A DNA stretch of 64,000 bases from an uncultured Spirochaetales bacterium (GTDB lineage: Bacteria > Spirochaetota > Spirochaetia > Sphaerochaetales > Sphaerochaetaceae): assembly GCA_949283305.1 (NCBI GenBank), contig CASDRU010000006.1, forward strand, positions 1 through 64,000, written 5' to 3'. The position numbers and the translations under genes were made by a program. The notes below the pieces were generated by a model. The model did no database searches and was not told where the DNA came from. It worked only from the letters and a program-made list of their open reading frames with translations. Positions 1-8,869 of the stretch are shown piece after piece (the first letter of the stretch is position 1; each line of letters starts with the position of its first letter).

Positions 1-16
1 GTGAATTCATGAATAT

Positions 17-129
17 CCTGGTGACCATAGCAGAGTGGAAATACACGTTCCCATCCCGAACACGTAAGTAAAACGCTCTAACGCCGATGGTACTTGAGCT
101 TGCCTCAGGGAGAGTAGGTAGTTGCCAGG
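17..129 (+). rRNA. rrf: 5S ribosomal RNA, copy 1
   Basis: 5S rRNA, about 113 nt, recognised by the conserved CCATCCCGAAC loop region and the GAGAGTAGGTAG 3' segment. The two ends pair as helix I (CCTGGTGAC with GTTGCCAGG). A T-run follows directly at 130. It is probably the 3' end of an rRNA operon whose 16S/23S genes lie left of the window. The next 5S copy starts 76 bp further on with the same TCATGAATAT leader. Confidence 0.93.
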
Positions 130-205
130 TTTTTTTATTGTATTTTTTGTTACTTTATGTAACATATTGATGTTTTGTCTGATACTCAGGCAAAATCATG
201 AATAT

Positions 206-318
206 TCTGGTGGCCATAGCAGAGTGGAAATACACGTTCCCATCCCGAACACGTAAGTAAAACGCTCTAACGCCGATGGTACTTGAGCTTGCCTCAGGGA
301 GAGTAGGTAGCTGCCAGA
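206..318 (+). rRNA. rrf: 5S ribosomal RNA, copy 2
   Basis: Second tandem 5S rRNA. It differs from copy 1 at only four positions, all in helix I: the C-G end pair becomes T-A and an internal A-T pair becomes G-C. Both are compensatory, so the copy looks functional. The same TCATGAATAT leader precedes it, consistent with a segmental duplication. A T-run follows at 319. The stretch from 319 to 506 is AT-rich and shows no gene. Confidence 0.93.
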
Positions 319-506
319 TTTTTTATATCTAATGCTTTTAAAAAAATCATTTTAAATTTTATTATTTATATATAATAATTAATATATTTTATATTAAAAT
401 GAAGCTTAAATCCTATAATTATTATATGTAAAATATACAATATATTCTTGCTTTGTATTCTGACAATTGAAGGTACTTTTTCCTCTTTTTGTGGTATCAT
501 CAGAGC

Positions 507-1541
507 ATGGCGAATGTAAGATTCAATAAACCGACACTCACTAGAAAGGATATGGATGCTGTTTTGCAGACTCTTGTGGATGAGAAGATCGGACCGGGAG
601 AGAGAAAGAGAGAGTTTTTGAAACTCTTTGCTCAGTATGTGTCAAAAAAAGATGGCCTTATCCTGCGCTCTTTCTATGATGCTTTGATTTTTTCCCTAAA
701 GTCTCTTTCTCTTGAGAAGAAAAGCAAGGTCATGATAAGCATGCTTTCTCCTAAAATTTACCTTTCTGCATTGAAGGCTCTTGATCTTGTTCCATATTTT
801 GCAGATGTAGATGAGACATATAAAGTCATAAAAAGTGAAGAGTTTGACGAGGCTTTGAAAGAAGATGTGAAGGCATGCATATTCTATCTTCCGTTAGGCT
901 CCGTTTATGAAGAGACTGAAAAATACCGTGAGAGCGGGATAAAGATCATTGAGGATATATCTGAGAGCATAGGAAGCCAGTACAGGGACATAAAGACAGG
1001 AATGCTCGGAGATATCGTGATTTCTTCTTTTGAAGAGGATGGGATAATTTCTACAGCAGGAGGCGCTGCTGTTCTTTCTGACAGTGAAGAGATAATAGAG
1101 AACCTAAAGAGTGAGCTTGAAAAGGGAAGGAGATACATTGAGCTCTCAGATATGAATGCATCTCTTGGAATTGTCCAGCTTTCAAAGATAGAGGCAACAC
1201 TTTCCCGCCGCAGTGAGATATATGAAGCATTCAAGCAGTCAGCTTTAAAAGGGGATGCAGAGCTTTTCATTGCCAACAAGCTTGACTACAAGCCAAATGG
1301 ATTCTGTTTTCCTGTACTGATTAAATCGGATATAAAAGAGATGATGGATTTTTCATCAAAGCATGACATAGAGACTAAAAAGAGCTTTTCCGGATGTGCT
1401 GGTATGAAAAACATGGATAAGTTTGAGCGTTATCCCGTTTCCATTAAGATAATAAACAGCTCTTTGTCATTTCCACTTTATCCACTTTTAAAGGGTACGG
1501 ATATTGATATAATAGAGAAGATATTGAGGCATCTGGGATGA
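507..1541 (+). CDS. DegT/DnrJ/EryC1-type aminotransferase fold protein lacking the PLP lysine
   Basis: A 344-residue protein with the overall pattern of the DegT/DnrJ/EryC1/StrS sugar-aminotransferase family: N-terminal FNKPTLTRKD, a central IIEDISESIGSQY corresponding to the PLP-aspartate segment, then SSFEEDGIISTAGG where the family has SF...K...GG. The lysine that forms the Schiff base is replaced by Gly (about residue 179), so normal PLP catalysis is not expected. The ATG at 507 is chosen because it begins the conserved N-terminus; the upstream codon at 489 adds six unlikely residues. Its stop overlaps nadK by 4 nt (ATGA), so the two are co-transcribed. Possible roles, by inference only, are a non-enzymatic or regulatory paralogue. 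Family confidence is moderate. Confidence 0.7.
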   Translation: MANVRFNKPTLTRKDMDAVLQTLVDEKIGPGERKREFLKLFAQYVSKKDGLILRSFYDALIFSLKSLSLEKKSKVMISMLSPKIYLSALKALDLVPYFADVDETYKVIKSEEFDEALKEDVKACIFYLPLGSVYEETEKYRESGIKIIEDISESIGSQYRDIKTGMLGDIVISSFEEDGIISTAGGAAVLSDSEEIIENLKSELEKGRRYIELSDMNASLGIVQLSKIEATLSRRSEIYEAFKQSALKGDAELFIANKLDYKPNGFCFPVLIKSDIKEMMDFSSKHDIETKKSFSGCAGMKNMDKFERYPVSIKIINSSLSFPLYPLLKGTDIDIIEKILRHLG

Positions 1542-2392
1542 GTGAAATAAAGAAAGTTCTTATCATTGCAAATGGTCTGAAAGAGGAAAGCAGAGCTGTT
1601 TCCAAAGAAATCTCTTCTTTTTTTGAAGAAAGGAACATCGCAGTATCGACTGTTTTCACTCTTTCTAATGATGAAGAGATAAGAATTGATGATGACATTT
1701 CATTAGTCTGCTCGCTTGGAGGGGACGGAACAGTGCTTTATGCTGCACGAATGGTGCATGAGAGAGGACTGCCCATTCTTCCTGTCAATTTAGGAACATT
1801 CGGCTATATTACTGAAGTATCGAAGGATGAATGGAAGGATGCTCTCCATCATTACCTTGAAAAAGGGGACAACCTTTCCCGACGTCTCATGCTTAAAGTC
1901 AGCGTGATGAGAAATTCAGAGAAAGTGCGTCAGTTCTATGCCCTAAATGAAGTGACCATCTCTGCCAGCGGGATCAGCAAGGTAGTGAAGCTGCAGCTGT
2001 TCCTTAATAACACTCTTGCCGGTTCCTTCAAGTCTGACGGACTTATAATTGCATCTCCAACCGGAAGCACCGGCTATTCTCTTGCAGCAGGTGGACCTAT
2101 ACTCTCCTCATCGCTTGCCGCATTTGTAATCACCCCCATTTGTCCGTTTACTCTCTCAAACAGACCGCTTGTTGTCTCAAGTGATACAAAATGCAAGGTG
2201 AAAATCAATGAGAATCAGAGGACGGATCTGATTCTTTCTGCAGATGGTCAGGAATCATTTGCCCTGGATGAGGATGATGAGATCATTGTTGAGAAATCCA
2301 TAAGCAGAGCTCTTCTGATAACATCTGCAAAGCGTAATTTCATTGATGTCATCAGAGAGAAACTTCATTGGTCAGGAGAATTCCATGCTTGA
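1538..2392 (+). CDS. nadK: NAD kinase
   Basis: ATP-dependent NAD kinase (284 aa, normal length), which makes NADP from NAD in the cytosol. The GGDGT phosphate-binding motif lies at residues 61-65 and the second family signature SPTGSTGYSLAAGGP in the middle of the protein. The start overlaps the preceding stop (ATGA), and its 3' end overlaps the recN start by 8 nt. The set aminotransferase-like/nadK/recN therefore reads as one operon. The nadK-recN pairing is common across bacteria, which supports the call. No oddities in length or key residues. Confidence 0.95.
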   Translation: MSEIKKVLIIANGLKEESRAVSKEISSFFEERNIAVSTVFTLSNDEEIRIDDDISLVCSLGGDGTVLYAARMVHERGLPILPVNLGTFGYITEVSKDEWKDALHHYLEKGDNLSRRLMLKVSVMRNSEKVRQFYALNEVTISASGISKVVKLQLFLNNTLAGSFKSDGLIIASPTGSTGYSLAAGGPILSSSLAAFVITPICPFTLSNRPLVVSSDTKCKVKINENQRTDLILSADGQESFALDEDDEIIVEKSISRALLITSAKRNFIDVIREKLHWSGEFHA

Positions 2393-4022
2393 AAGGCTCT
2401 GTATAAAGAACTACGTGCTTATTCCTGAGCTTGATATTTCCTTCCCCGAAGGTTTTTCTGTTCTGACAGGAGAAACGGGAAGCGGTAAGACAATAATCCT
2501 TTCCGCTCTTTCTCTGCTCCTTGGAGCAAAGGCTGACAAGGAGGCTATAAGGAAGGGTGAATCCTATGCGGAAATAAGCGGAGTTTTTTCCTCAAAACAG
2601 GAAAAGATCCTTTCATTCTTAGACAGCCGGGATATCTTTTCTGATGATGGAAAGATAATAATAAGAAGAGTCATCAGAGAAAACGGAAGATCATCAGCAA
2701 GCATCAACGGCGCGCTTGTCACACTTGCAGATCTTTCCACTCTTTCTTCTCTTTTAATCGATATTACAAGCCAGTTCTCAAACCAGAGCCTGCTTTCAAA
2801 GGAAAACCAGATGGCGCTTTTGGACCAGAGTGCAGGGTTAGCCGATGAGCTGAAGAAAATGAGCGATCTCTTTTCATCATATACATTAAGCAGGGCAGAG
2901 CTTGAGAGGACTGCAAAGGAGATTTCTGAGGCAGAGAGGGAAAGGGAATATAATGAGTTCTCTCTTGAAGAGCTGAAGAGCGCATGTCTTACTGAGGGAG
3001 AAGATGAAGAGGTGAAGAACACTCTTTCTGTGATTGAGAATTCTGAGGTCATCCTTGAGAATATGGAAAGTGCAAAGGAAAGACTTCAAAAGTCATCAGA
3101 GGAAATTTCTGCTGCACTCAAAGCTCTTGATAAAGCGCTCAAAAAGGATGAGAGCGTAGGGGAAATAAGACAGAATCTTGAAAATCTCTCGATAGATCTT
3201 GATGAAATGATCCTCACTGTCAGGGAAAAGTGCAGCTCATATTCATTTGACGAATATCTTCTTTCCCAGCTTAATGACAGAAACCAGATTCTTTCAAGGA
3301 TAAAGAAGAAATACGGTCCAACAATATCAGATGCATTAAAAAGGCAGCAAGAGCTTGAAGAGAAAATCGAGAAAGCAGAAAAGCAGGATGAGATAATTGA
3401 TGCACTTGAAAGAAGATGCGATGAAATGAAGAAGCTATGCGAATCACAGGCTCTTTTAATCCGAAGCATAAGAATCAAGGAAAAAGAAAGACTTGAAAAG
3501 AAGATAACGGATGCACTTGTCCGTCTTGATATGAAGAATGCTGAATTTTATATAAAGCTTGAGGAAAAAGAACTTTCAGCACTCGGTTCTGATCGCGTAT
3601 CGTTTTTGATAAAGGTCAACAAGGGTGAAAAGATTTCGGAGCTTGAGAATTCTGCAAGCGGAGGAGAGCTCAGCAGGATCATGCTTGCAATCAAGAGCAG
3701 TTTTTCCTCTAGTGAAGATGTCGAGACTCTCATATTTGATGAAATCGATACAGGCCTTGGCGGAGAGACAGCATACAATGTCGCATCTGAGCTTTCAAGC
3801 CTTTCATCAAGTCATCAGATTATTGCGATAACGCATCTTGCGCAGATTGCTGTCAAAGCCGCATCCCATTTCCTTGTAAGCAAAAAAGCAGAGGATGGAA
3901 GAACAGTTTCCCATATCCGCATGCTTGACAATTCTGAGAGGGTGGAGGAGACGGCACGCCTTCTTTCAGGAAAGGTGAATGACATCTCGCTTGCACATGC
4001 TAAAAGCTTACTCAAAATTTAA
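2385..4022 (+). CDS. recN: DNA repair protein RecN
   Basis: RecN, an SMC-like ATPase acting in double-strand-break repair (545 aa). Walker A GETGSGKT is near the N-terminus, then a long charged coiled-coil with a central turn, then SGGELSRIMLA (ABC signature) and LIFDEIDTGLGG (Walker B) in the C-terminal half. The ATG at 2385 is preferred because AGGAGA sits 5 nt upstream and translation then begins MLERLCIKNYVL, the usual RecN start. A longer reading from 2343 has no such support. Its 3' end overlaps the convergent GH57 gene by 15 nt. Confidence 0.95.
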   Translation: MLERLCIKNYVLIPELDISFPEGFSVLTGETGSGKTIILSALSLLLGAKADKEAIRKGESYAEISGVFSSKQEKILSFLDSRDIFSDDGKIIIRRVIRENGRSSASINGALVTLADLSTLSSLLIDITSQFSNQSLLSKENQMALLDQSAGLADELKKMSDLFSSYTLSRAELERTAKEISEAEREREYNEFSLEELKSACLTEGEDEEVKNTLSVIENSEVILENMESAKERLQKSSEEISAALKALDKALKKDESVGEIRQNLENLSIDLDEMILTVREKCSSYSFDEYLLSQLNDRNQILSRIKKKYGPTISDALKRQQELEEKIEKAEKQDEIIDALERRCDEMKKLCESQALLIRSIRIKEKERLEKKITDALVRLDMKNAEFYIKLEEKELSALGSDRVSFLIKVNKGEKISELENSASGGELSRIMLAIKSSFSSSEDVETLIFDEIDTGLGGETAYNVASELSSLSSSHQIIAITHLAQIAVKAASHFLVSKKAEDGRTVSHIRMLDNSERVEETARLLSGKVNDISLAHAKSLLKI

Positions 4023-6305
4023 ATACTTCAGCAGTCTGTCCAGAAGGTGTGAGTCTATCCCCGCTTTTTTCTCCCCTGTGTAATACGGATAAAGCACATT
4101 CTGTATATTGAAAAGCTCAGGCTCAAAGCTGTGAGAGCGGGAGAGCCTCAAGCATGAGAGGATTTTCAGCGCATAGTCCTCTCTGAGGTTTGCTTCTATT
4201 TTCTTTGCAATGCTGTCAATGAAGATGTTGAAGAGCCTCTTGATACAGTCCCTTTCATATTCCCTTCCGCTTCTGAATACAAAGGCAAGGACAAGATTGA
4301 TTCTTGCACATGTTCTTTCATCAAGAATGTCATCTCGCTCAGGGTTGAGCATGGACTTGACAATCTTGATTGCAAGGCCAAGGTTCTCAATCGTCTGCGG
4401 GCTTTTCTCAAGCCCTTCACGGAACAATAGGCTGTAGTGATACATGCTCTGGCTCATTGTCTCAATCTGGCTGTAATAGCTTGTATTCATCATGTTGTCT
4501 ATCCATGCAAAGCACTGTTCTGCCAGACGCTGCGGTATGTCCCTGTTCTCGATATGCAGTTTTCTCATCACATTCTCATCATCTGATTTTTTTCCGATGA
4601 AGAGATTGAGGCCTCTCTCGATGTTGCTGGAGGAATATATTGAAAAGTGATAGAGCCTGAGGTTTGTCTCATCTTTTATATCAAGGTAGAAAACCTCACC
4701 TTCCTTCCAGTTTTTCATCAGATGATATTTCCCGTACCTGTCTATCCTGTCGCTTTCTGCGGAAAGAAGAATGTTCAGGTAAAAGGCAAGGCTTGCCTCG
4801 CTTTCCCCGCTTAATCCGATAAGCTCTTCCTGCGCAATCTCCATTGCAGATTTTCCATCCTGCCCAATTGCCCTCCTGAGGTCGGAAAGGAATGGAAGCA
4901 TTATATCCCCGATATAGAACTTCTGGGAAAGCCTCATCGCATAGAGGGCAAATCTGATGGCGTGCCGTGATTCGATTGAAGAGACATCAGAATAGTTGAA
5001 TGTGCAGCTTGTGAAGCTGTACATTATGTTTCTCTTTGCATTGAATAGCTGTGCCATTTCAGAGTCATTCTTCCTGTCAAAATCATAGCGCTGGTGCAGG
5101 GAATGGAGAAAATCCTCCATGTTTGTAAAGCCCATGAAAGCAGTTCCTGCAAGACGCATCAGCGATTCTGTATCAACATCCTTGTTGAGTATCCTTGAAA
5201 CTTCTTTCTTGAATATGTCGTCAATCTGCTTGTTCAGCCTGTTGAGACTGTCTCTTAAATAGTGTCTCCATGTAAGGATAATCTCGTCTTTATCCTCACT
5301 CTGGTTTTCCTTCCTCCAGCGTTCTGTATTGTTTGATATGCTTGACCAGGAGATATCTCCTTCATTCTCTGTGATTTTCAGCTTTGCCTTATAGGAGGGC
5401 TTGTATTTTTCGTAAAGCACTCCGTAGTTTGTAAGAGCAAAATCATTTCTCTGCTTTATTTTCTCGCTGAGGGCGGAGAGGGCCATGTCAGCAAAGCTTT
5501 CATGATAACCGTAGATCTCCCCGTCGGTTGCTGTACTGATGTACATCGGGTTATCTCTTCCTTTTATCTCAAGAAGCTTGCTGTAAACAGCATCAGCATT
5601 CCTCAGGATGTGATTGAAGCTTATCTGATGAGCCATCTCATCTGATGAGAGGAATGCTGTGATCTTCTTTCCTCCCATGCCTTCAAGAACAAACGGCCTG
5701 TCATAGATGAATGGAAGATTTGCACTCTCTCCGGACAGTGTCATTATCTTTTCAATCTGAGCAGCAGAAAGAATGACGAATTTTATTCCTTCATCTGCAA
5801 GATCCTCGATTACAGATTCATTGATGGCGCATTCTGCAAGCCACATCCCTTCAGGCTTTCTTCCAAAGAAATGCTCAAATGCCTCAATTCCCCATGCAAT
5901 CTGGACACGTGAATCCGGCTTGCTGTCAAGGGGAAGTATCGTATGGTTGAACGCATGTGCAATTGCATTCCCGTGCCCCAGACGCTCAAGGGCTTCTTTG
6001 TCAGCATCTATGATCTTGTTGAATGTGTTCTTATGATTGTCCTCAAGCCAGGAAAGCAGAGTGGGGCCAAAGTCAAAAGAAATGTTATTGTAGTTGTTTA
6101 TTATCTTCTGGATTCTTCCGTACTGGTTCAAAAATCTGCTCTCGCTGTTAGATGCATAGCAGCAGTGATATATCTTCTCGTTCCAGTTTGAGTACGGAGC
6201 GGCAGATTTCTCGAATGCTATTATGCCGTTAACCGGATCCTGACGCGGCGGCTGATAGAAATGAGCGTGAATAACTAGATCCAGTTTGTCATTGTTTCTG
6301 TCCAT
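4008..6305 (-). CDS. Glycoside hydrolase family 57 protein with DUF3536-like C-terminus
   Basis: A 765-residue GH57-type alpha-glucan-active enzyme. The N-terminus carries HAHFYQPPR, the GH57 conserved region 1. MWLAECA holds the expected nucleophile Glu, and TDGEIYGYHES contains the expected acid/base Asp. The long helical C-terminal half resembles the DUF3536 extension known from GH57 proteins. No signal peptide is seen, so it is likely cytosolic. It is divergent from the DUF4912/branching-enzyme pair at 6425 and convergent with recN. With its neighbours it probably acts on storage polysaccharide or maltodextrin; whether it is an amylase or a glucanotransferase cannot be told from sequence reading. 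Confidence 0.85.
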   Translation of the reverse strand: MDRNNDKLDLVIHAHFYQPPRQDPVNGIIAFEKSAAPYSNWNEKIYHCCYASNSESRFLNQYGRIQKIINNYNNISFDFGPTLLSWLEDNHKNTFNKIIDADKEALERLGHGNAIAHAFNHTILPLDSKPDSRVQIAWGIEAFEHFFGRKPEGMWLAECAINESVIEDLADEGIKFVILSAAQIEKIMTLSGESANLPFIYDRPFVLEGMGGKKITAFLSSDEMAHQISFNHILRNADAVYSKLLEIKGRDNPMYISTATDGEIYGYHESFADMALSALSEKIKQRNDFALTNYGVLYEKYKPSYKAKLKITENEGDISWSSISNNTERWRKENQSEDKDEIILTWRHYLRDSLNRLNKQIDDIFKKEVSRILNKDVDTESLMRLAGTAFMGFTNMEDFLHSLHQRYDFDRKNDSEMAQLFNAKRNIMYSFTSCTFNYSDVSSIESRHAIRFALYAMRLSQKFYIGDIMLPFLSDLRRAIGQDGKSAMEIAQEELIGLSGESEASLAFYLNILLSAESDRIDRYGKYHLMKNWKEGEVFYLDIKDETNLRLYHFSIYSSSNIERGLNLFIGKKSDDENVMRKLHIENRDIPQRLAEQCFAWIDNMMNTSYYSQIETMSQSMYHYSLLFREGLEKSPQTIENLGLAIKIVKSMLNPERDDILDERTCARINLVLAFVFRSGREYERDCIKRLFNIFIDSIAKKIEANLREDYALKILSCLRLSRSHSFEPELFNIQNVLYPYYTGEKKAGIDSHLLDRLLKYLNFE

Positions 6306-6424
6306 AAAGTCATGATAACAGAAAAAAATCTATTTTTCATCTTTGTTGCTTCTTTCCCCATATTTTTGTCTTGCTTGACTAAAAGAGATAAATCTGTTTA
6401 CTCTGAAATTGGCAAAGGGAAGTT

Positions 6425-7132
6425 ATGATATTGATTAAAATTGATTCCCTCTCTACTCAGGAGCTTATCAACATAGCTCTTGATGAAGGCATAATGAATG
6501 CGGAGAAGATGGAGAGGGAGGATCTGATAAACGAACTCAAGGAAATCTACGAAGTTGATGAGGATACTCAGGAAGATCCTTCTGTAAACAGAAGATTTCT
6601 TTTTGGAATCACAGACTACCGTGATATTGACAAGGCTTTATCCATGCTTCCTGGGGTGGAGGCGCTGCCTCAGATTTATCCGGTCACGGGAATCCATCTT
6701 ATGTACAAGAATCCCTTCTGGGGATATGTCTACTGGTCTGTAAGCCCCTCAGATATGGAGAGACTTGAGATAAACAAAGTAAGCGAGTACAAGCTTTCCC
6801 TGATTGTCAGCCATGAGAAAGCAGATGATGAGGTTTTCGAGTTTGCTGTAAACCTTAACGATTATGAATGGAATGTAGGACTGCCTGCACATGGAGGAAA
6901 GGCTATATGCAAGCTCATGTGCATAGAAAACGGCAAGGAAAAAGAAATCTGCAGGAGCAACAGCATCGATTTGATTGATTCTTACTGGCTTGAGCATGAG
7001 GATGAGATTAAATATAACGACTCTCTTTTCCGCTTATATCTTTCAATGGATATTTCCAAGGACGGGGACCTGGCTGAAGGACCTGTGTTAAAGGAAATTG
7101 TAGAAAAATACAGACAGGAGGATGCTAAATGA
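6425..7132 (+). CDS. DUF4912 domain protein
   Basis: A 235-residue protein with a DUF4912-like segment (HLMYKNPFWGYVYWSV around residues 95-110), a domain family often found beside GH57 enzymes. The N-terminal 50 residues are acidic and helical, with a DLINELKEIY stretch resembling a Rho-N/SAP-type helix. A GGGA-containing purine run lies just before the ATG. It overlaps the downstream GH57 gene by 4 nt (ATGA), so translational coupling is likely. TTGACT at 6375 with TTTACT at 6397 is a weak possible promoter. Molecular function is unknown; context suggests a partner of alpha-glucan enzymes. Confidence 0.75.
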   Translation: MILIKIDSLSTQELINIALDEGIMNAEKMEREDLINELKEIYEVDEDTQEDPSVNRRFLFGITDYRDIDKALSMLPGVEALPQIYPVTGIHLMYKNPFWGYVYWSVSPSDMERLEINKVSEYKLSLIVSHEKADDEVFEFAVNLNDYEWNVGLPAHGGKAICKLMCIENGKEKEICRSNSIDLIDSYWLEHEDEIKYNDSLFRLYLSMDISKDGDLAEGPVLKEIVEKYRQEDAK

Positions 7133-8712
7133 GCAGATATCATGTCAATTTCATTCTGCATGCACACCTGCCTTATGTAAGACATATAGATTATCCGAGG
7201 TTCCTTGAAGAAGACTGGCTCTATGAGTCTTTGAATGAATCTTACATTCCTCTTTTCAGAAGACTGGACAGGCTGGAGAAAGAGAATGTCGATTTCCATC
7301 TTACAATATGCTTTTCTCCGACACTGCTAACAATGCTTGAGGATGAGAAACTTAAAGAAAGGTTCAAGAACTACATGGACCTTCATATAGATCTTGGCCG
7401 AAAGGAAGTTGAAAGGCTCTCAGCAGATGAAGAGAAGCTTGTTCTTTCAAGAAAATATCTGAAGGATCTTGAGGAGAACTGGGCTTTTTATGCAGCTAAC
7501 AACCTTTCTCTGATTCCTCTTATTAAAAGGATGCGGGAGAATGGGCATATTGAGCTCATGACAACAGCTGCAACTCACGCATATCTTCCGCTTTACAGGG
7601 AGTATGAGACAGCAGTGAGGGCGCAGATTGAGCTCGGCATTTCTACTTTCCGCCGCATCTTCGGCTTTGATGCTGATGGTTTCTGGCTTCCTGAATGCGG
7701 CTACTATCCTGGTCTTGACAGCATATTGAGCCAGTATGGCATTAAATACTGCCAGCTTCCAAGTCACAGCGTTATCAGCAGCCGTGACAAGAGCATCGGT
7801 GCGGGCTACATGCCTGTCACAATGCCATCGGGCCTTAACGGCTTTGTCCGGGACTGGCAGATATCGAGTCTCATCTGGTCTGACAAATCCGGTTATCCTG
7901 CAGATGAGGACTACAGGGAGTTCTACCGCGATATCGGATATGACCTTCCTCTCTCATACATTGCTCCTTATATCCATGAACCTGAGGTCAGAGTCTTCAC
8001 TGGCTTCAAGTACTACGCAATTACAGGAAAGAGTTCCGAGAAGAGGGTATATGATCTTGATAAGGCAAGAAGCAAAGTCATCCTTCATGTGAACAATTAT
8101 ATTTATCACATAAAGAGAAAGGCTCTTGCCATAAATGCTCTTGGAATTGATGAGCCCGTTTTCAATCTCTGCTATGATGCTGAGCTCTTCGGGCACAGAT
8201 GGTATGAGGGCCTTGATTTCCTAGAAGAGTTCCTTCGCCGGATTTCACAGGAAGAGCAGGCTGACCTCACGCTTCCTTCATCAGTTCTTTCTGATAACAC
8301 AATCAGGAAGGAAAGCCTCTTCATAAACGACTGCTCATGGGGGCTTGGCGGATATTCTGATGTCTGGCTGGACGGATCAAACAGATGGATTTACCGCCAT
8401 ATTCATGAGGCAATTGAAAGGATGGAGGAGCTTACAAGGAGATTCCCTGATCAGGGAACACTGAAAAAGAGATTTTTAAACCAGGCATCACGTGAAGTGC
8501 TGCTTGCCATGAGCTCGGACTGGGCATACATAATGCATGACAACACAAGCGTCACATATGCTGAAAAGAGGCTGAGAAATCATCTGGGATCGTTTAATGT
8601 CGTCTATTCTTCCATGTGCAAGAACTCAGTCAACACCGAGTGGCTGATAAAAGCAGAAAAAAGAAATCTCATTTTCCCGGAAATAGATTACCGGGTCTTC
8701 AAGAAGAACTGA
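7129..8712 (+). CDS. GH57 1,4-alpha-glucan branching enzyme (DUF1957 type)
   Basis: A 527-residue GH57 protein of the branching-enzyme subfamily, which makes alpha-1,6 branches in glycogen-like glucan. It starts FILHAHLPYVRH, carries FWLPECGYYPGLD with the presumed nucleophile Glu, and CYDAELFGHRWYEG with the presumed acid/base Asp. The C-terminal helical region includes CSWGLGGYSDVW and a WAYIMH segment typical of DUF1957 enzymes. Length matches the family. It is coupled to the DUF4912 gene by a 4-nt overlap, and a clear terminator follows at 8720. Confidence in the family is high, in the exact reaction moderate. Confidence 0.87.
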   Translation: MSRYHVNFILHAHLPYVRHIDYPRFLEEDWLYESLNESYIPLFRRLDRLEKENVDFHLTICFSPTLLTMLEDEKLKERFKNYMDLHIDLGRKEVERLSADEEKLVLSRKYLKDLEENWAFYAANNLSLIPLIKRMRENGHIELMTTAATHAYLPLYREYETAVRAQIELGISTFRRIFGFDADGFWLPECGYYPGLDSILSQYGIKYCQLPSHSVISSRDKSIGAGYMPVTMPSGLNGFVRDWQISSLIWSDKSGYPADEDYREFYRDIGYDLPLSYIAPYIHEPEVRVFTGFKYYAITGKSSEKRVYDLDKARSKVILHVNNYIYHIKRKALAINALGIDEPVFNLCYDAELFGHRWYEGLDFLEEFLRRISQEEQADLTLPSSVLSDNTIRKESLFINDCSWGLGGYSDVWLDGSNRWIYRHIHEAIERMEELTRRFPDQGTLKKRFLNQASREVLLAMSSDWAYIMHDNTSVTYAEKRLRNHLGSFNVVYSSMCKNSVNTEWLIKAEKRNLIFPEIDYRVFKKN

Positions 8713-8719
8713 ATTTTTC

Positions 8720-8749
8720 TAGGCCGCATTCTGATGCGGTCTTTTTTTC
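8720..8749 (+). terminator. Rho-independent terminator after the GH57 operon
   Basis: Hairpin GGCCGCAT/ATGCGGTC with a short loop followed by a run of seven T. It closes the DUF4912-branching-enzyme operon. Confidence 0.85.
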
Positions 8750-8833
8750 TCATCAATTCCTTTCAATCAAGCATTTATATCAAAATGATATTGTAATCCA
8801 CAGCAATATATTTTCTTCCCTATAAATTTGATA

Positions 8834-8841
8834 AAAATAAA
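8834..8841. repeat. Left target-site duplication of the ISL3 element
   Basis: AAAATAAA immediately outside the left inverted repeat. It is identical to the eight bases outside the right end. Eight-bp duplications are typical of the ISL3 family. Confidence 0.85.
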
Positions 8842-8868
8842 GGTTATTCGTTGTTTGTAGTGGGTAAA
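8842..8868 (+). repeat. Left terminal inverted repeat
   Basis: Pairs with 10168-10194 in inverted orientation, with about 21-22 matches in 27 positions, including the shared TAGTGGGTA core. Confidence 0.85.
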
Positions 8869-8869
8869 G

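Noticed and set aside
148-164. TGTTAC-TTTAT-GTAACA inverted repeat between the 5S genes
   Set aside because: Six-bp arms in AT-rich spacer; could be processing-related but too short to support a claim.
6411-6424. TTGGCA-like start of a sigma-54 promoter before the DUF4912 gene
   Set aside because: No GC doublet at the required 10-nt spacing.
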